This document shows positions 23,097 to 30,595 of a DNA stretch of 32,391 bases, piece by piece (the first letter of the stretch is position 1; each line of letters opens with the position of its first letter). The translations under genes and the position numbers were made by a program. This DNA comes from Limimaricola soesokkakensis (GTDB lineage: Bacteria; Pseudomonadota; Alphaproteobacteria; Rhodobacterales; Rhodobacteraceae): NCBI RefSeq assembly GCF_900172345.1, contig NZ_FWFY01000020.1, positions 1 to 32,391 of the forward strand. Reading direction: 5' to 3'. A model generated the notes under the pieces. It worked only from the letters and a program-made list of their open reading frames with translations. It was not told where the DNA came from and searched no databases.

Positions 23097-24092
23097 TTAC
23101 TCGGGACGCGGGATGTCGAATTCCTCGGGCGAGGCCTTGGCGATGCCGGCGTCGTAGACCAGCCAGCTGGTCACGGACTGCCACTTGTCGAGAAATTCCT
23201 GCGCCTCGTCGCCGGAGATGTTCATCACCTGAAAGCCGCGGTCGTCCATTAGCTGCTGAAAATCGGCGTTCTCGACGCCCGCCGCATAGGCCTCAGAGAG
23301 CTTGGCGACCACATCGTCGGGTGTGCCCTCTTTGACGAAGACACCGAAGAACGGACCCCAAGGCAAGTAGGTCTCGAAAGCCGGGTAGGCCTCGGTGATC
23401 GGCGGCACGTCGGGTAGAGCCTCGTTCGCCTGAGTATCGATCAGCGCCAGCGGTTTGATGCGACCGGCCTTGATCGCCTCGATCGAGGCGCCGAGCACGG
23501 CAGGCATCACGTCGATCGCGCCGCCCTGAAGCGCGGTCAGTGCCGGACCGTCGCCATCATAGGGCACCGCCGTCACTGTCAGCTCGATCTCGCTTTGCAG
23601 CATCGCGGTGACCACCGAGGGCAGCCCGCCCGGGCCGGTGGAGCCGAACTTCACCTCGTTCGGGTTCTCTTGAATGTAGGCGACCATCTCTTCGAGAGTG
23701 TCGAAGGGCGCGTCGTTGTTAGCCACGAGGATCGGCACGCCGCGCGCGATCACGTTGACCGGCACGAAGCTCGAATAGTCGATATCGCCCAGCCCCATCA
23801 CCTTGTAGAGGAGCGGGTTCTCGGCGCCCATCAGCAGGGTGTAGCCGTCGGCGTCCTGAGCCGAGGCGAACTTGACCGCGATGGCGCCGACGCCGCCGGT
23901 CATGTTCTGCATCACCACCTTGCCGCCGAGCATTTCCTCGGCATGAGGGGTCACCGCGCGCATCACCGTGTCGGTCGAGCCGCCAGCCCCCCATTGAATG
24001 ATGCCCTGGATCTCCTTCTCCGGGTATTCTGCCAGCGCCGGAGCGGCAGTGAAAGCAAGCGCAGCCAGCGCGCCCGTAAACAGCGTCTTCAT
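23097..24092 (-). CDS. tctC: Tripartite tricarboxylate transporter substrate-binding protein
   Basis: This 331-residue TctC/Bug-family periplasmic binding protein has a signal peptide (first 21 residues, cleavage after ALA), followed by YPEKEIQGIIQWGAGGSTDTVMRA, the usual Bug N-terminal pattern. Further typical parts are LLMGAENPLLY, EVKFGSTGPGGLPSVVTAML and KPLALIDTQANEALPDVPPI. ATG 24090-24092 was chosen for the GGGAGG six bases upstream and the signal sequence directly after it. As the first gene of the transporter and the long catabolic operon, it is preceded by a promoter-like region with a LysR-type operator. Confidence 0.92.
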   Translation of the reverse strand: MKTLFTGALAALAFTAAPALAEYPEKEIQGIIQWGAGGSTDTVMRAVTPHAEEMLGGKVVMQNMTGGVGAIAVKFASAQDADGYTLLMGAENPLLYKVMGLGDIDYSSFVPVNVIARGVPILVANNDAPFDTLEEMVAYIQENPNEVKFGSTGPGGLPSVVTAMLQSEIELTVTAVPYDGDGPALTALQGGAIDVMPAVLGASIEAIKAGRIKPLALIDTQANEALPDVPPITEAYPAFETYLPWGPFFGVFVKEGTPDDVVAKLSEAYAAGVENADFQQLMDDRGFQVMNISGDEAQEFLDKWQSVTSWLVYDAGIAKASPEEFDIPRPE

Positions 24093-24151
24093 GTCATCCT
24101 CCCAAGGATCGGTTGTGTGCCGGGCGCTCCCATGCCCGTACGACAAGGAGC

Positions 24152-24216
24152 ATCATGACCCCGCGGCCGCGATAACGTCAAATGCCGAGATTGGACACTC
24201 GTTAACATGATGTTAA
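24152..24216 (-). promoter_or_regulatory. tctC promoter with LysR-type operator
   Basis: On the minus strand, -35 TTGACG (24176-24181) and -10 CATGAT (24152-24157) are separated by 18 bp. A perfect palindrome TTAACATGATGTTAA (24202-24216, 7-bp arms) contains a T-N11-A box and is centred about 64 bp upstream of the expected transcription start. That is the usual place for the recognition site of a LysR-type activator. The palindrome overlaps the stop codon of the adjacent lysR gene. Confidence 0.5.
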
Positions 24217-25139
24217 TTCTTTGGCCCGGCCCAATCGCGTCTCGACACCGCCCCGGTCAGCTCCGCGCGCAGATCGGCGATCGCCTGCTCGGCGAAGCCC
24301 GACAGCACCCTACCCTTCTTGCGGCAGGCATAGGCGGTGATCGAGCTGTCCTCCTCGAGCGCGATCCGCACCAGCCCCGGCATGTAGACCTCGGCCACCG
24401 AGAACTCGTCGATGAGCGCCACGCCGAGTCCGTGGCGCACGAGGCTCACCACGGTCTGCGCGAAGCGGCCACGCATCGACTGGCGCGGGTTGAGCCCCGC
24501 CGCCTCGAAGGGGGCGAGCAGGATTGCGCCGTAGGGATCGGTCGGATCGACCCCGATCAGCGGCTCGCGCGTGAGTTCGTGGACCGAAACCGTCTCGCAC
24601 GCGGCCAGCGGGTGATCCTCCGGAACCACCGCAACCAGCCGCCCCGTCGCCACCGGTTCGCTCTCGATGGCGGGGTTCTCGACAGGATAGCTCATCATCA
24701 CGAACTCGCCGCGCTCGAGAAGCAGGTAGTCGAGCGTCTCCTCGATCTTGAGGATGTTGAGATCGATGTAGAGATCGGGCCAGCGCCGCCTGAGCCTGCG
24801 GATCGCTCGCGCGGCGATGAACTGGGCAATCGAGGGGGCCGAGGCGAAGGCCAGCTGTGCGTCCTCGCCGCGCTGGAGCGAGGCGATCGCATAGGTCAGG
24901 TTCTCGACATTGTGGTAGACCCGGCCGATCTGTTCGAAGATCGGCCCGGCCTCGACCGATGGCACGAACAGCCCGCCCTTGCGTTCGAACAGGCGCAGCC
25001 CGAGCGACTCTTCGGTATGTTTGACCAGACGGCTGACGCCAGGCGCTGAGACACCGAGCAGCGTGGCCGCGCCGTTGATGGTGCCGGTCATCATCACGGC
25101 GCGCACCACCTCGACCTGGCGCAGGGTCATGTCCCGCAT
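24213..25139 (-). CDS. LysR-family transcriptional regulator
   Basis: This 308-residue LysR-type regulator has an N-terminal winged helix-turn-helix (about 5-65, LRQVEVVRAVMMTGTINGAATLLGVSAPGVSRLVKHTEESLGLRLFERKG shortened here to its ends) and a type 2 periplasmic-binding-like effector domain (about 90-295). ATG 25137-25139 has GGGAGGAG upstream. It is encoded in tandem with, not divergent from, tctC, 120 bp upstream of it. The operator-like palindrome at its 3' end makes the tct-quiC-pca operon its likely target, with a hydroaromatic acid or protocatechuate as inducer. It is not obviously PcaQ, so no symbol is given. Confidence 0.85.
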   Translation of the reverse strand: MRDMTLRQVEVVRAVMMTGTINGAATLLGVSAPGVSRLVKHTEESLGLRLFERKGGLFVPSVEAGPIFEQIGRVYHNVENLTYAIASLQRGEDAQLAFASAPSIAQFIAARAIRRLRRRWPDLYIDLNILKIEETLDYLLLERGEFVMMSYPVENPAIESEPVATGRLVAVVPEDHPLAACETVSVHELTREPLIGVDPTDPYGAILLAPFEAAGLNPRQSMRGRFAQTVVSLVRHGLGVALIDEFSVAEVYMPGLVRIALEEDSSITAYACRKKGRVLSGFAEQAIADLRAELTGAVSRRDWAGPKN

Positions 25140-25286
25140 GTCGCACTCCTCCCTCGCATAGGATTAGGCTAAGCGGCGGGCGGGGCAACTTCGAAACGCG
25201 GCCGCCCTCAGGCCGGCCGGACCGCCCCGCCCCGCACGGCGGCGAAGCCATCCTTTCACCGCGAACCTCGCTTGACCGGCGGTACA
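25140..25286. other. Spacer between repC and the LysR gene
   Basis: This spacer is very GC-rich and has no supported gene. It marks the border between the replication module and the catabolic block. Several GGCCGG-type inverted repeats occur near 25200-25230, but no hairpin with a following T-run could be defined on the minus strand, so no repC terminator is called. Confidence 0.4.
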
Positions 25287-25306
25287 GAGTTCACAACTGT
25301 GAACTC
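25287..25306. other. Probable parS centromere (RepB binding site)
   Basis: GAGTTCACAACTGTGAACTC is a 20-bp palindrome with 9-bp perfect arms and a 2-bp centre. Its core GTTCACAACTGTGAAC (25289-25304) fits the repABC centromere consensus GTT-NN-C-N-GC-N-G-NN-AAC at every fixed position except the G of the central GC. It overlaps the repC stop codon, one of the known locations for such sites. RepB should bind here and, with RepA ATPase, segregate the replicon. Confidence 0.7.
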
Positions 25307-26498
25307 ACGTAGTTTTAGGCTGGAGAGCCATCACCATACGCATAGGTGAAAAGGTACCTTGGCGCGCCCGGGCCACCAAACTCCGCAAGTATCCACCTGG
25401 ATTCCTGATTTCTGAGAAGCGTTGCAGCATCGCGCAAAACGCCGTCGCGGCTTGTTCTATACCCAGAACAGATTTGGCTTCGTGCCATACTGCCTCTGAG
25501 ATGCCTGACATCGGGCGAACTTTGTCTGCGGCACGGACCAGGTCACTCCAATCTGCAATCGGCTCTGGGTCAAAAATGGCGATTTCGGTGCAAGTTCCGA
25601 GAACGAGGCGCAGCGGTGGCAGGGTAGGGAGGGCTTTCTCAGTAACTGTATATTCGTGATGCTTGGAGTTGTCGTTCACAAGTTCTGTTGTTGCGGCTGG
25701 AATCTGGGCCGATTCAGAATCTTGAGATTCTTTGTTTGAGTTCTGTTGGTGCTGCTCATTCCGGGCGTCATTGCTGCTCGGCTTCATTGTTTCGTAGCCA
25801 ACGAACCGTGTCATCGTATCCACCGCCTCCCGCAAGGCGGCCTCTATCCTGGACAAGGTGTCAGCGTCGAGCTTGCGACGCATCGCCTTCGTAGTCGCGG
25901 CGGCGAGGTCGGCCATCTGGCCCAACTTCAGGCTGTCGTGGTGGTCGAGCTTGGCCAGATCGAGCAAGGCCAGCAGATCGCGCCTCAGGAGGCTGATGGT
26001 CTGGCGCAACGTGGCGCGTTTGACGGCCTCAGTGCGGCAGCTTTCTGCAGCTTGCGCGATCTCGGCGGCACGGTGCAGCATCGGTGACAGGTCGAAACCA
26101 AAGGCGATCTTTGTGCCGGCTATCCGGCGGGTGTAGCGCTTGCCGTTCGGGCTGTCGCGACGGATCAAAAACCCCTCCGAGATTAGCTTAGCGAGGTGGC
26201 GGCGCATGGTGGAGCAGGGCATGCCATTGGCTCGGGTGCAAATCGTCTCGTTCGACGGATGAACGATCAGCGAGCCCGACGCATCCAATCGCGTGTCGGG
26301 ATGGCAGCTTAGCAGTGCTTGGAGCACAGTAATATCGCGGTCCGAGAGGCCGAAGCTCGTCCGGGACTCGGTGAGGTCGCGCAAGATCTGCCACTTGTCG
26401 AGCTGGCAGGGCGAAAGATTGGGCGGCGAGCGTTGCTCGAGCGCAGTGCGGACAGACTTCTCCGTTCGTCCAAAGGGCGTTATTGAATGGTAACCCAT
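25305..26498 (-). CDS. repC: Replication initiator RepC
   Basis: This 397-residue RepC-family initiator has an N-terminal winged-helix region (about 1-150) with SFGLSDRDITVLQALLSCHP, IVHPSNETICTRANGMPCSTMRRHLAKL and RDSPNGKRY. A low-complexity linker rich in Asn, Gln and Ser (about 245-275) leads to a conserved C-terminal domain (LGIEQAATAFCAMLQRFSEIRNPGGYLRSLVARA). RepC starts replication at an origin usually lying inside its own gene. It is the last gene of repABC. The start ATG 26496-26498 has only a weak ribosome binding site (GATCGAG), in keeping with expression limited by structure and antisense RNA in the upstream gap. Confidence 0.95.
   Translation of the reverse strand: MGYHSITPFGRTEKSVRTALEQRSPPNLSPCQLDKWQILRDLTESRTSFGLSDRDITVLQALLSCHPDTRLDASGSLIVHPSNETICTRANGMPCSTMRRHLAKLISEGFLIRRDSPNGKRYTRRIAGTKIAFGFDLSPMLHRAAEIAQAAESCRTEAVKRATLRQTISLLRRDLLALLDLAKLDHHDSLKLGQMADLAAATTKAMRRKLDADTLSRIEAALREAVDTMTRFVGYETMKPSSNDARNEQHQQNSNKESQDSESAQIPAATTELVNDNSKHHEYTVTEKALPTLPPLRLVLGTCTEIAIFDPEPIADWSDLVRAADKVRPMSGISEAVWHEAKSVLGIEQAATAFCAMLQRFSEIRNPGGYLRSLVARARQGTFSPMRMVMALQPKTT
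25640..25760. other. AT-rich segment of repC, candidate replication origin
   Basis: The linker-coding part of repC is much richer in A and T than the surrounding sequence and contains the palindrome AGAATCTTGAGATTCT (25716-25731). In repABC replicons the origin has been mapped to an AT-rich stretch within repC, so this is the best candidate here. The exact limits are a guess. Confidence 0.35.
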
Positions 26499-26584
26499 GT
26501 CTCGATCACGAAGACAAAGTTTCCCCGTCGTGCGAATCGCTAACGACTTGCACGGGTCGGCGCGGGAGACTACCTTGAAAGTGC

Positions 26585-26637
26585 TAAGATCAAGTGAGGG
26601 TCTCGTGGAGCGTCAGCTTTGCGGGGCTCTTTCTTTG
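26585..26637 (+). ncRNA. Candidate counter-transcribed antisense RNA (incA-type)
   Basis: repABC operons carry a small RNA of about 50-60 nt on the opposite strand in the repB-repC gap, limiting RepC synthesis. Here the gap is 175 bp. On the plus strand it holds CTACCTTGAAAGTGCTAAGATCAAGTGAG (26570-26598 region), resembling the conserved control segment, followed about 35 bases later by GCGGGGCTCTTTCTTT, a terminator-like end. TTGAAA near 26574 may be the -35 element; no convincing -10 was identified. The limits given are approximate. The repC leader can also fold (CCCGTGC with GCACGACGGG). Confidence 0.45.
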
Positions 26638-26673
26638 TCTGGGTCGTGCCTCCTGTCGTTGCGGTTGCTGTTG

Positions 26674-27681
26674 TTAGCTTTTGTCGCGCGCCGTCCAGCG
26701 GGCGTGAAGTTCCTCGAACACCTGCTGAGCCTCCGATTCGAGCCAGTCGGCGAAACCCTGATCCTCCAGCTGGAGATCGAGGCCCTTGGCGGTGCGCCTG
26801 AGCGTGCCCCCCTTGCGGCCATCAATTTGCAGGGGCCGGCGGGTCGGGGCGGGCGTGGATGCGCGCCGCGGGGCAGGGGGGGCGGCAGGGGGGATGGAGG
26901 GGGTCAGTCGTTCCATTACCGCCTCGAAGGCGGCGACTGAGGGATCTTCGTTGGCGTGGGTGCCGCGCGTTATGGCAACCTGTGCGGCAGTGTGCACGTC
27001 GTCGGCCAGTTCCGCCAACTCGGCCCGATCGGCGGCCGAGGTCTCGATTGCGCGGGCCATCGCCTCCCAGCGGGGGCGGCCGATGCCATGCGCGGGACCG
27101 ATCGCGGTGGCGAGGTCGCGGCCGATGGTCTCGGCCACCGAGATCGACATCGACACCGCCGACTTAGCTGTAGTCAGCACCTCGGCGACCTGACGCTGAT
27201 TGCCGAAGCCGGATTCGACCAATTCCTGCGCGAACAGCGCCTTCTCAATAAAGGACAGATCGCGCCTGGCCATGTTTTCGGAGATCTGTGCTGTTACGGC
27301 GCCGCGTTCGTCCATCTGGGCGATCAGCGCGCGGACTTTGCCAACCTTCTCGGAGGTGCGCACTGCCTCGAGCCGGCGGCGGCCATAGACCAGCAAATAG
27401 CGGCCATCTTTTTCGGGATGGCGGCGGACCAGAATCGGCACTGCTTGGCCGTTGGCCTCTATCGCTTTGCGCAGGTCGATCACATCCGAAGGGTCGAGCC
27501 GGTCGCGGGTGCGGGTGTCGTCGACCTGCGCGGGGTCGAGTTCCCAAACCCGGTGGCTGTCAACCGCATCCCGGGCGGAGCGTAGCGCCCGGTTCGACGA
27601 CATCATCGGCGCGCCAGGCTGGCTGCCCACGGCGGCGAGGCCGTCGAGCATCGACATGCGCTTTTTGCGGTTCTCGCTCAT
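26674..27681 (-). CDS. repB: Plasmid partition protein RepB (ParB family)
   Basis: This 335-residue ParB-like centromere-binding protein has a ParB/Srx-type N-terminal domain (about 45-140), with GQAVPILVRRHP, GRYLLVYGRRRLEAVR and ISENMARRDLSFIEKALFAQEL, followed by a KorB-like helix-turn-helix (GNQRQVAEVLTTAKSAVSMSISVAETIG). A proline/alanine-rich linker (about 260-285) precedes the dimerisation tail. ATG 27679-27681 has GGAGGAA upstream. It lies 25 bp after repA and should bind the palindrome at 25289-25304. Confidence 0.94.
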   Translation of the reverse strand: MSENRKKRMSMLDGLAAVGSQPGAPMMSSNRALRSARDAVDSHRVWELDPAQVDDTRTRDRLDPSDVIDLRKAIEANGQAVPILVRRHPEKDGRYLLVYGRRRLEAVRTSEKVGKVRALIAQMDERGAVTAQISENMARRDLSFIEKALFAQELVESGFGNQRQVAEVLTTAKSAVSMSISVAETIGRDLATAIGPAHGIGRPRWEAMARAIETSAADRAELAELADDVHTAAQVAITRGTHANEDPSVAAFEAVMERLTPSIPPAAPPAPRRASTPAPTRRPLQIDGRKGGTLRRTAKGLDLQLEDQGFADWLESEAQQVFEELHARWTARDKS

Positions 27682-27706
27682 CGGCGCGGTTCCTCCGTCA
27701 TTCCTC

Positions 27707-28891
27707 TTATCGGCCCCAAGTCTTTTGGATCAGCGCGGCGATCTCGTCATTGACCGCGTTCATGCTCTCAAGCGCGCGGTCATAGGTCGACCGGGTAAAG
27801 GCGCTGCGCTCAACCTCATAGAGTGTCTGCTTGGTTAGCCCGGCATCCGATATCGCAGTGGATTTCAGCATCGGCGCGTTTAGCACCTTGTCGCCATACA
27901 TGGTGCGCAGGAAGGCAACGATCCGGTTCTGTGGTGCGTCGGTCGGCTCGTAGCGGGTGAGCAGGTAGCGCATCCAATCGTGCTTCATGTCGGCGCCGCT
28001 CTCGGCGATCACGTCCATCAGGTCGGCAGTCATCCGAAGGAACTGCGACATCGACATCACGTCGAGCATTTCGGGATGGATGGTAACCAGCACCCCGGTC
28101 GCGGCCGAGAGTGCCGACATGGTGAGAAAGCCCAGCTGCGGAGGGCAGTCGATAACCACCACGTCGTAGCGGTCTTCGACCTGCGACAGCGCCTCGCGCA
28201 CTCGGAAGAAGAACAGCCCTGCCTCACCCTGCGCCAGCGCTCGCGGTGTCTCGTGCTCGAACTCCATTAACTCGAGATTGCCCGGAATTAGGTCGAGGCC
28301 GGGGATGTAGGTTGGGCGGATGATGGTGTTTATTGGCACGGGAGCATGGTAGCGGATCGCGTCGTAGAGCGTGCCGCCCTCGAGCAGGTCAAACTCGGGC
28401 TGTACACCGTGCAGCGCGGTCAGCGAGGCCTGCGGGTCGAGGTCGATCGCCAGCACCTGGTAGCCTTGCAGTGCCAGCCGCTGCGCCAAGTGCGCCGAGC
28501 TGGTGGTCTTGCCCGAGCCGCCCTTAAAGTTCATTACGCCGATGATCTGGAGGTGGTCGCCCTCGCGGCGGCCAGGTAGGTAGTCGCCGGGCCGACGGGC
28601 CGTCTTTTCCAGAAGAACCCGCAGCGCCTGAAGGTCTTGGACCGAATAAAGCCTGCGGTTGCCGGGGGTTAACTCAGGCGAGGGGCCTTTGCCGTCGAGG
28701 TGCAGCTTGCGCAGGTAGGAATCATTGACTCCAAGTAGCGCCGCGGCCTCGCCAGAGGTGAAACGGCGCATCTCCTTGGAGGCGTCCGGCGGAAACAGAC
28801 TCTCGGCTTGGGCGTGCAGCTGGGCAGTGAGGCGTTCGGAATGATCGCGAATAACGGCGTTCAGCTCGTCGGCCTGTCTGATATTTTGCAT
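27707..28891 (-). CDS. repA: Plasmid partition ATPase RepA (ParA family)
   Basis: This 394-residue ParA-type ATPase has an N-terminal MerR-like DNA-binding region (about 43-90, TSGEAAALLGVNDSYLRKLHLDG) followed by the deviant Walker A motif FKGGSGKTT (122-130) and Walker B region YDVVVIDCPPQLG. It drives segregation with RepB and usually represses its own operon. The ATG at 28889-28891 was chosen; GTG at 28897, two codons out, is possible. Neither has a strong Shine-Dalgarno. It is the first gene of repABC, behind a leader with nested inverted repeats. Confidence 0.94.
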   Translation of the reverse strand: MQNIRQADELNAVIRDHSERLTAQLHAQAESLFPPDASKEMRRFTSGEAAALLGVNDSYLRKLHLDGKGPSPELTPGNRRLYSVQDLQALRVLLEKTARRPGDYLPGRREGDHLQIIGVMNFKGGSGKTTSSAHLAQRLALQGYQVLAIDLDPQASLTALHGVQPEFDLLEGGTLYDAIRYHAPVPINTIIRPTYIPGLDLIPGNLELMEFEHETPRALAQGEAGLFFFRVREALSQVEDRYDVVVIDCPPQLGFLTMSALSAATGVLVTIHPEMLDVMSMSQFLRMTADLMDVIAESGADMKHDWMRYLLTRYEPTDAPQNRIVAFLRTMYGDKVLNAPMLKSTAISDAGLTKQTLYEVERSAFTRSTYDRALESMNAVNDEIAALIQKTWGR

Positions 28892-28925
28892 TCGCACCGT
28901 CCGCGCCCATCGCTCTGTGTATTGA

Positions 28926-28989
28926 CCGGCCAGCCATCGTGTTCACGGTTTTTGGCGTTTTCCGGCACTGTTCCGTGACTATTGGCCGG
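28926..28989 (-). promoter_or_regulatory. Nested inverted repeats in the repABC leader
   Basis: An outer pair CCGGCCA (28926-28932) / TGGCCGG (28983-28989) encloses an inner pair TCACGG (28943-28948) / CCGTGA (28973-28978). They lie 35-100 bp ahead of repA, where RepA (helped by RepB) commonly represses its own transcription. A possible -10, TAGAAT, on the minus strand at 29013-29018 would place the repeats just downstream of the transcription start. The -35 is not clear. Confidence 0.4.
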
Positions 28990-29203
28990 GCGAAACGAGT
29001 CTTGCAAGGATTATTCTACAAATTCTTGACCATATCCGCGTCGATGCGGCAGCCGCGCATAGGCGGTGGTATCGTTCTGCCCGGTGCCCGATACGGTCCC
29101 GGCGGGTCCATTTTGTGCCAAGGAAGGCATCCACACATGTCTGGTGAGACGAGGGCAAAGACACCTCCGGGGTAGAGAAGGCAACCATCTCAAAATATGT
29201 GAG
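28990..29203. other. repABC upstream region, no gene
   Basis: Only short frames without recognisable features occur here. The minus-strand TAGAATAAT near 29010-29018 may belong to the repABC promoter. The stretch ends where the left terminus of a broken IS30 element begins (29204). Confidence 0.4.
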
Positions 29204-29447
29204 TTCAATGCTGGTTACGACGCGGGTTCAGGACCGGTCGAGTTGGCGGAGTTCCTCGGCGAAGGCCTCGGCCGGAGTCCGGTAGCCGAGGCAGCGTCTT
29301 GGCGTGGCGTTCAGCTGCGCGCTGATCTCCGCCATCGCGTGGTCTGACAATGCGGCGATGGCCATATTGCGCGGCAGATAGCGCCGGGCGCGCTTATTCA
29401 GGTTCTCGACTGAGCCTTTCTGCCAAGGCGCCTGCGGGTCGCAAAAC
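29204..29447 (-). mobile_element. IS30-family element, fragment A (left end)
   Basis: The left terminus TTCAATGCTGGTTACGAC is nearly identical to that of the intact IS30 at 31175. The fragment stops abruptly at about 29447, where the IS110-type element starts; its continuation is fragment B at 30926. The two together correspond to one IS30 copy split by the later insertion. Confidence 0.75.
29228..29447 (-). pseudogene. IS30-family transposase, C-terminal fragment
   Basis: About 73 codons encode the end of an IS30 transposase (from CDPQAPWQKGSVENLNKRAR to EELRQLDRS), nearly identical to the C-terminus of the intact copy. It carries the last catalytic glutamate (SVENLNK) only. The frame is open upstream for another 400 codons, but that is an accidental read through the opposite strand of the IS110 transposase. 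It is a remnant. Confidence 0.8.
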
Positions 29448-29563
29448 ATGGGGTAATCGCTTGGTGCGTTTGCCTCGTGGTCGATACGGAGCAGGGTTTC
29501 CCACCGATATGATTTGGGGATCGAGTCCGTTGGGCTCCCGACCGCATCGGATGGAGATCGGCC

Positions 29564-30595
29564 ATGACGCAGTATGTTGGACTGGATGTTTCGCTGAAGG
29601 ACACGGCGATCGCGATCCGCTAAGGCGGCAAGCGGATCTGGCGCGGAAAATGTTGCTCGGATCCCGCCGCCCTTGCGCGGACGATCCGCAAGCACGCTCC
29701 TGATTCGGAGAAGGTTGTCTTCGAGACCGGGCCGCTCGCGACCTGGTTCTTTCACTCCTTGTCGGGGGAGGGGCTTCCCGCGATCTGCATTGAGGCCCGC
29801 CATGCCCAGAAAATCCTGGGAGAGGCGCTCAACAAGACCGATGCCAACGACGCGGAAGGCCTGGCACGCCTCGCGGAGACCGGCTTTTACAAAGCCGTGC
29901 GGGTGAAGTCGTTCGGGGCCATGCGGATCCGCACGCTGGTTGCGGCGCGCGCGCAGCTTCTGGGCATCACGACCCAGCTGTCCAACCAGATCCGTGGCAT
30001 CATGAAGACGTTCGGCCTCATCGTCCCCAAGAGCAAGGGGCGCGTCTTCCTGTCTCATGTCCAAGACCTGCTGCACGGGCAGTCCCAACTGGAACAGATC
30101 ATCATGCCGCTTGTGGAGGTCTGGCAGGCCGTCCGGGCTCGGGTGTCCGAACTCAGCCGCCAGCTTCTGGCCGCGGCCCGGCACGGGCGGAGCACGAGGT
30201 TGCTGATGACGATCCCCGGCATCGGAGCGATCACGGCGGTTTCCTTTGTCGCCGCGGTGGATGACCCGGGGAACTTCCGGAACTCGCGGTCCCTCGGGGC
30301 CTGGCTCGGCCTGACACCCCGCCGCTATCAGTCCGGCGCGGTGGATTTCGACGGACACATCTCGCGACGTGGCGATCATTACCTGCGCGGACTTCTCTAT
30401 GAGGCGGCGACTGCATTGCTTGCGAGGACGAGCGCCGACACGACGAGCCACCTCAAGATATGGGGTCTGCAATTGCGCGAGCGTCTTGTTTTCAAACGCG
30501 CGGCGATCGCTGTCGCGCACAAGCTGTCTGTCATCATGCACACCATGCTGAAGACCGGCCAGCCATTCATACCGACACGTGAAGGGTTTGCCTGA
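29564..30595 (+). pseudogene. IS110-family transposase with one in-frame stop
   Basis: From ATG 29564 the frame reads MTQYVGLDVSLKDTAIAIR, then TAA (29621-29623), and continues in the same frame to TGA at 30593-30595, 343 codons in total. The stop probably arose from CAA by one transition. The RuvC-like DEDD domain is split by it: the first aspartate (GLDVS) lies before the stop, the glutamate (FETGP) and aspartates (KTDANDA) after. The C-terminal Tnp20 domain with LMTIPGIGAITA and ARRYQSG-like LTPRRYQSG is intact. Restarting downstream would lack the first catalytic Asp, so only read-through or suppression would give an active enzyme. Confidence 0.85.
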
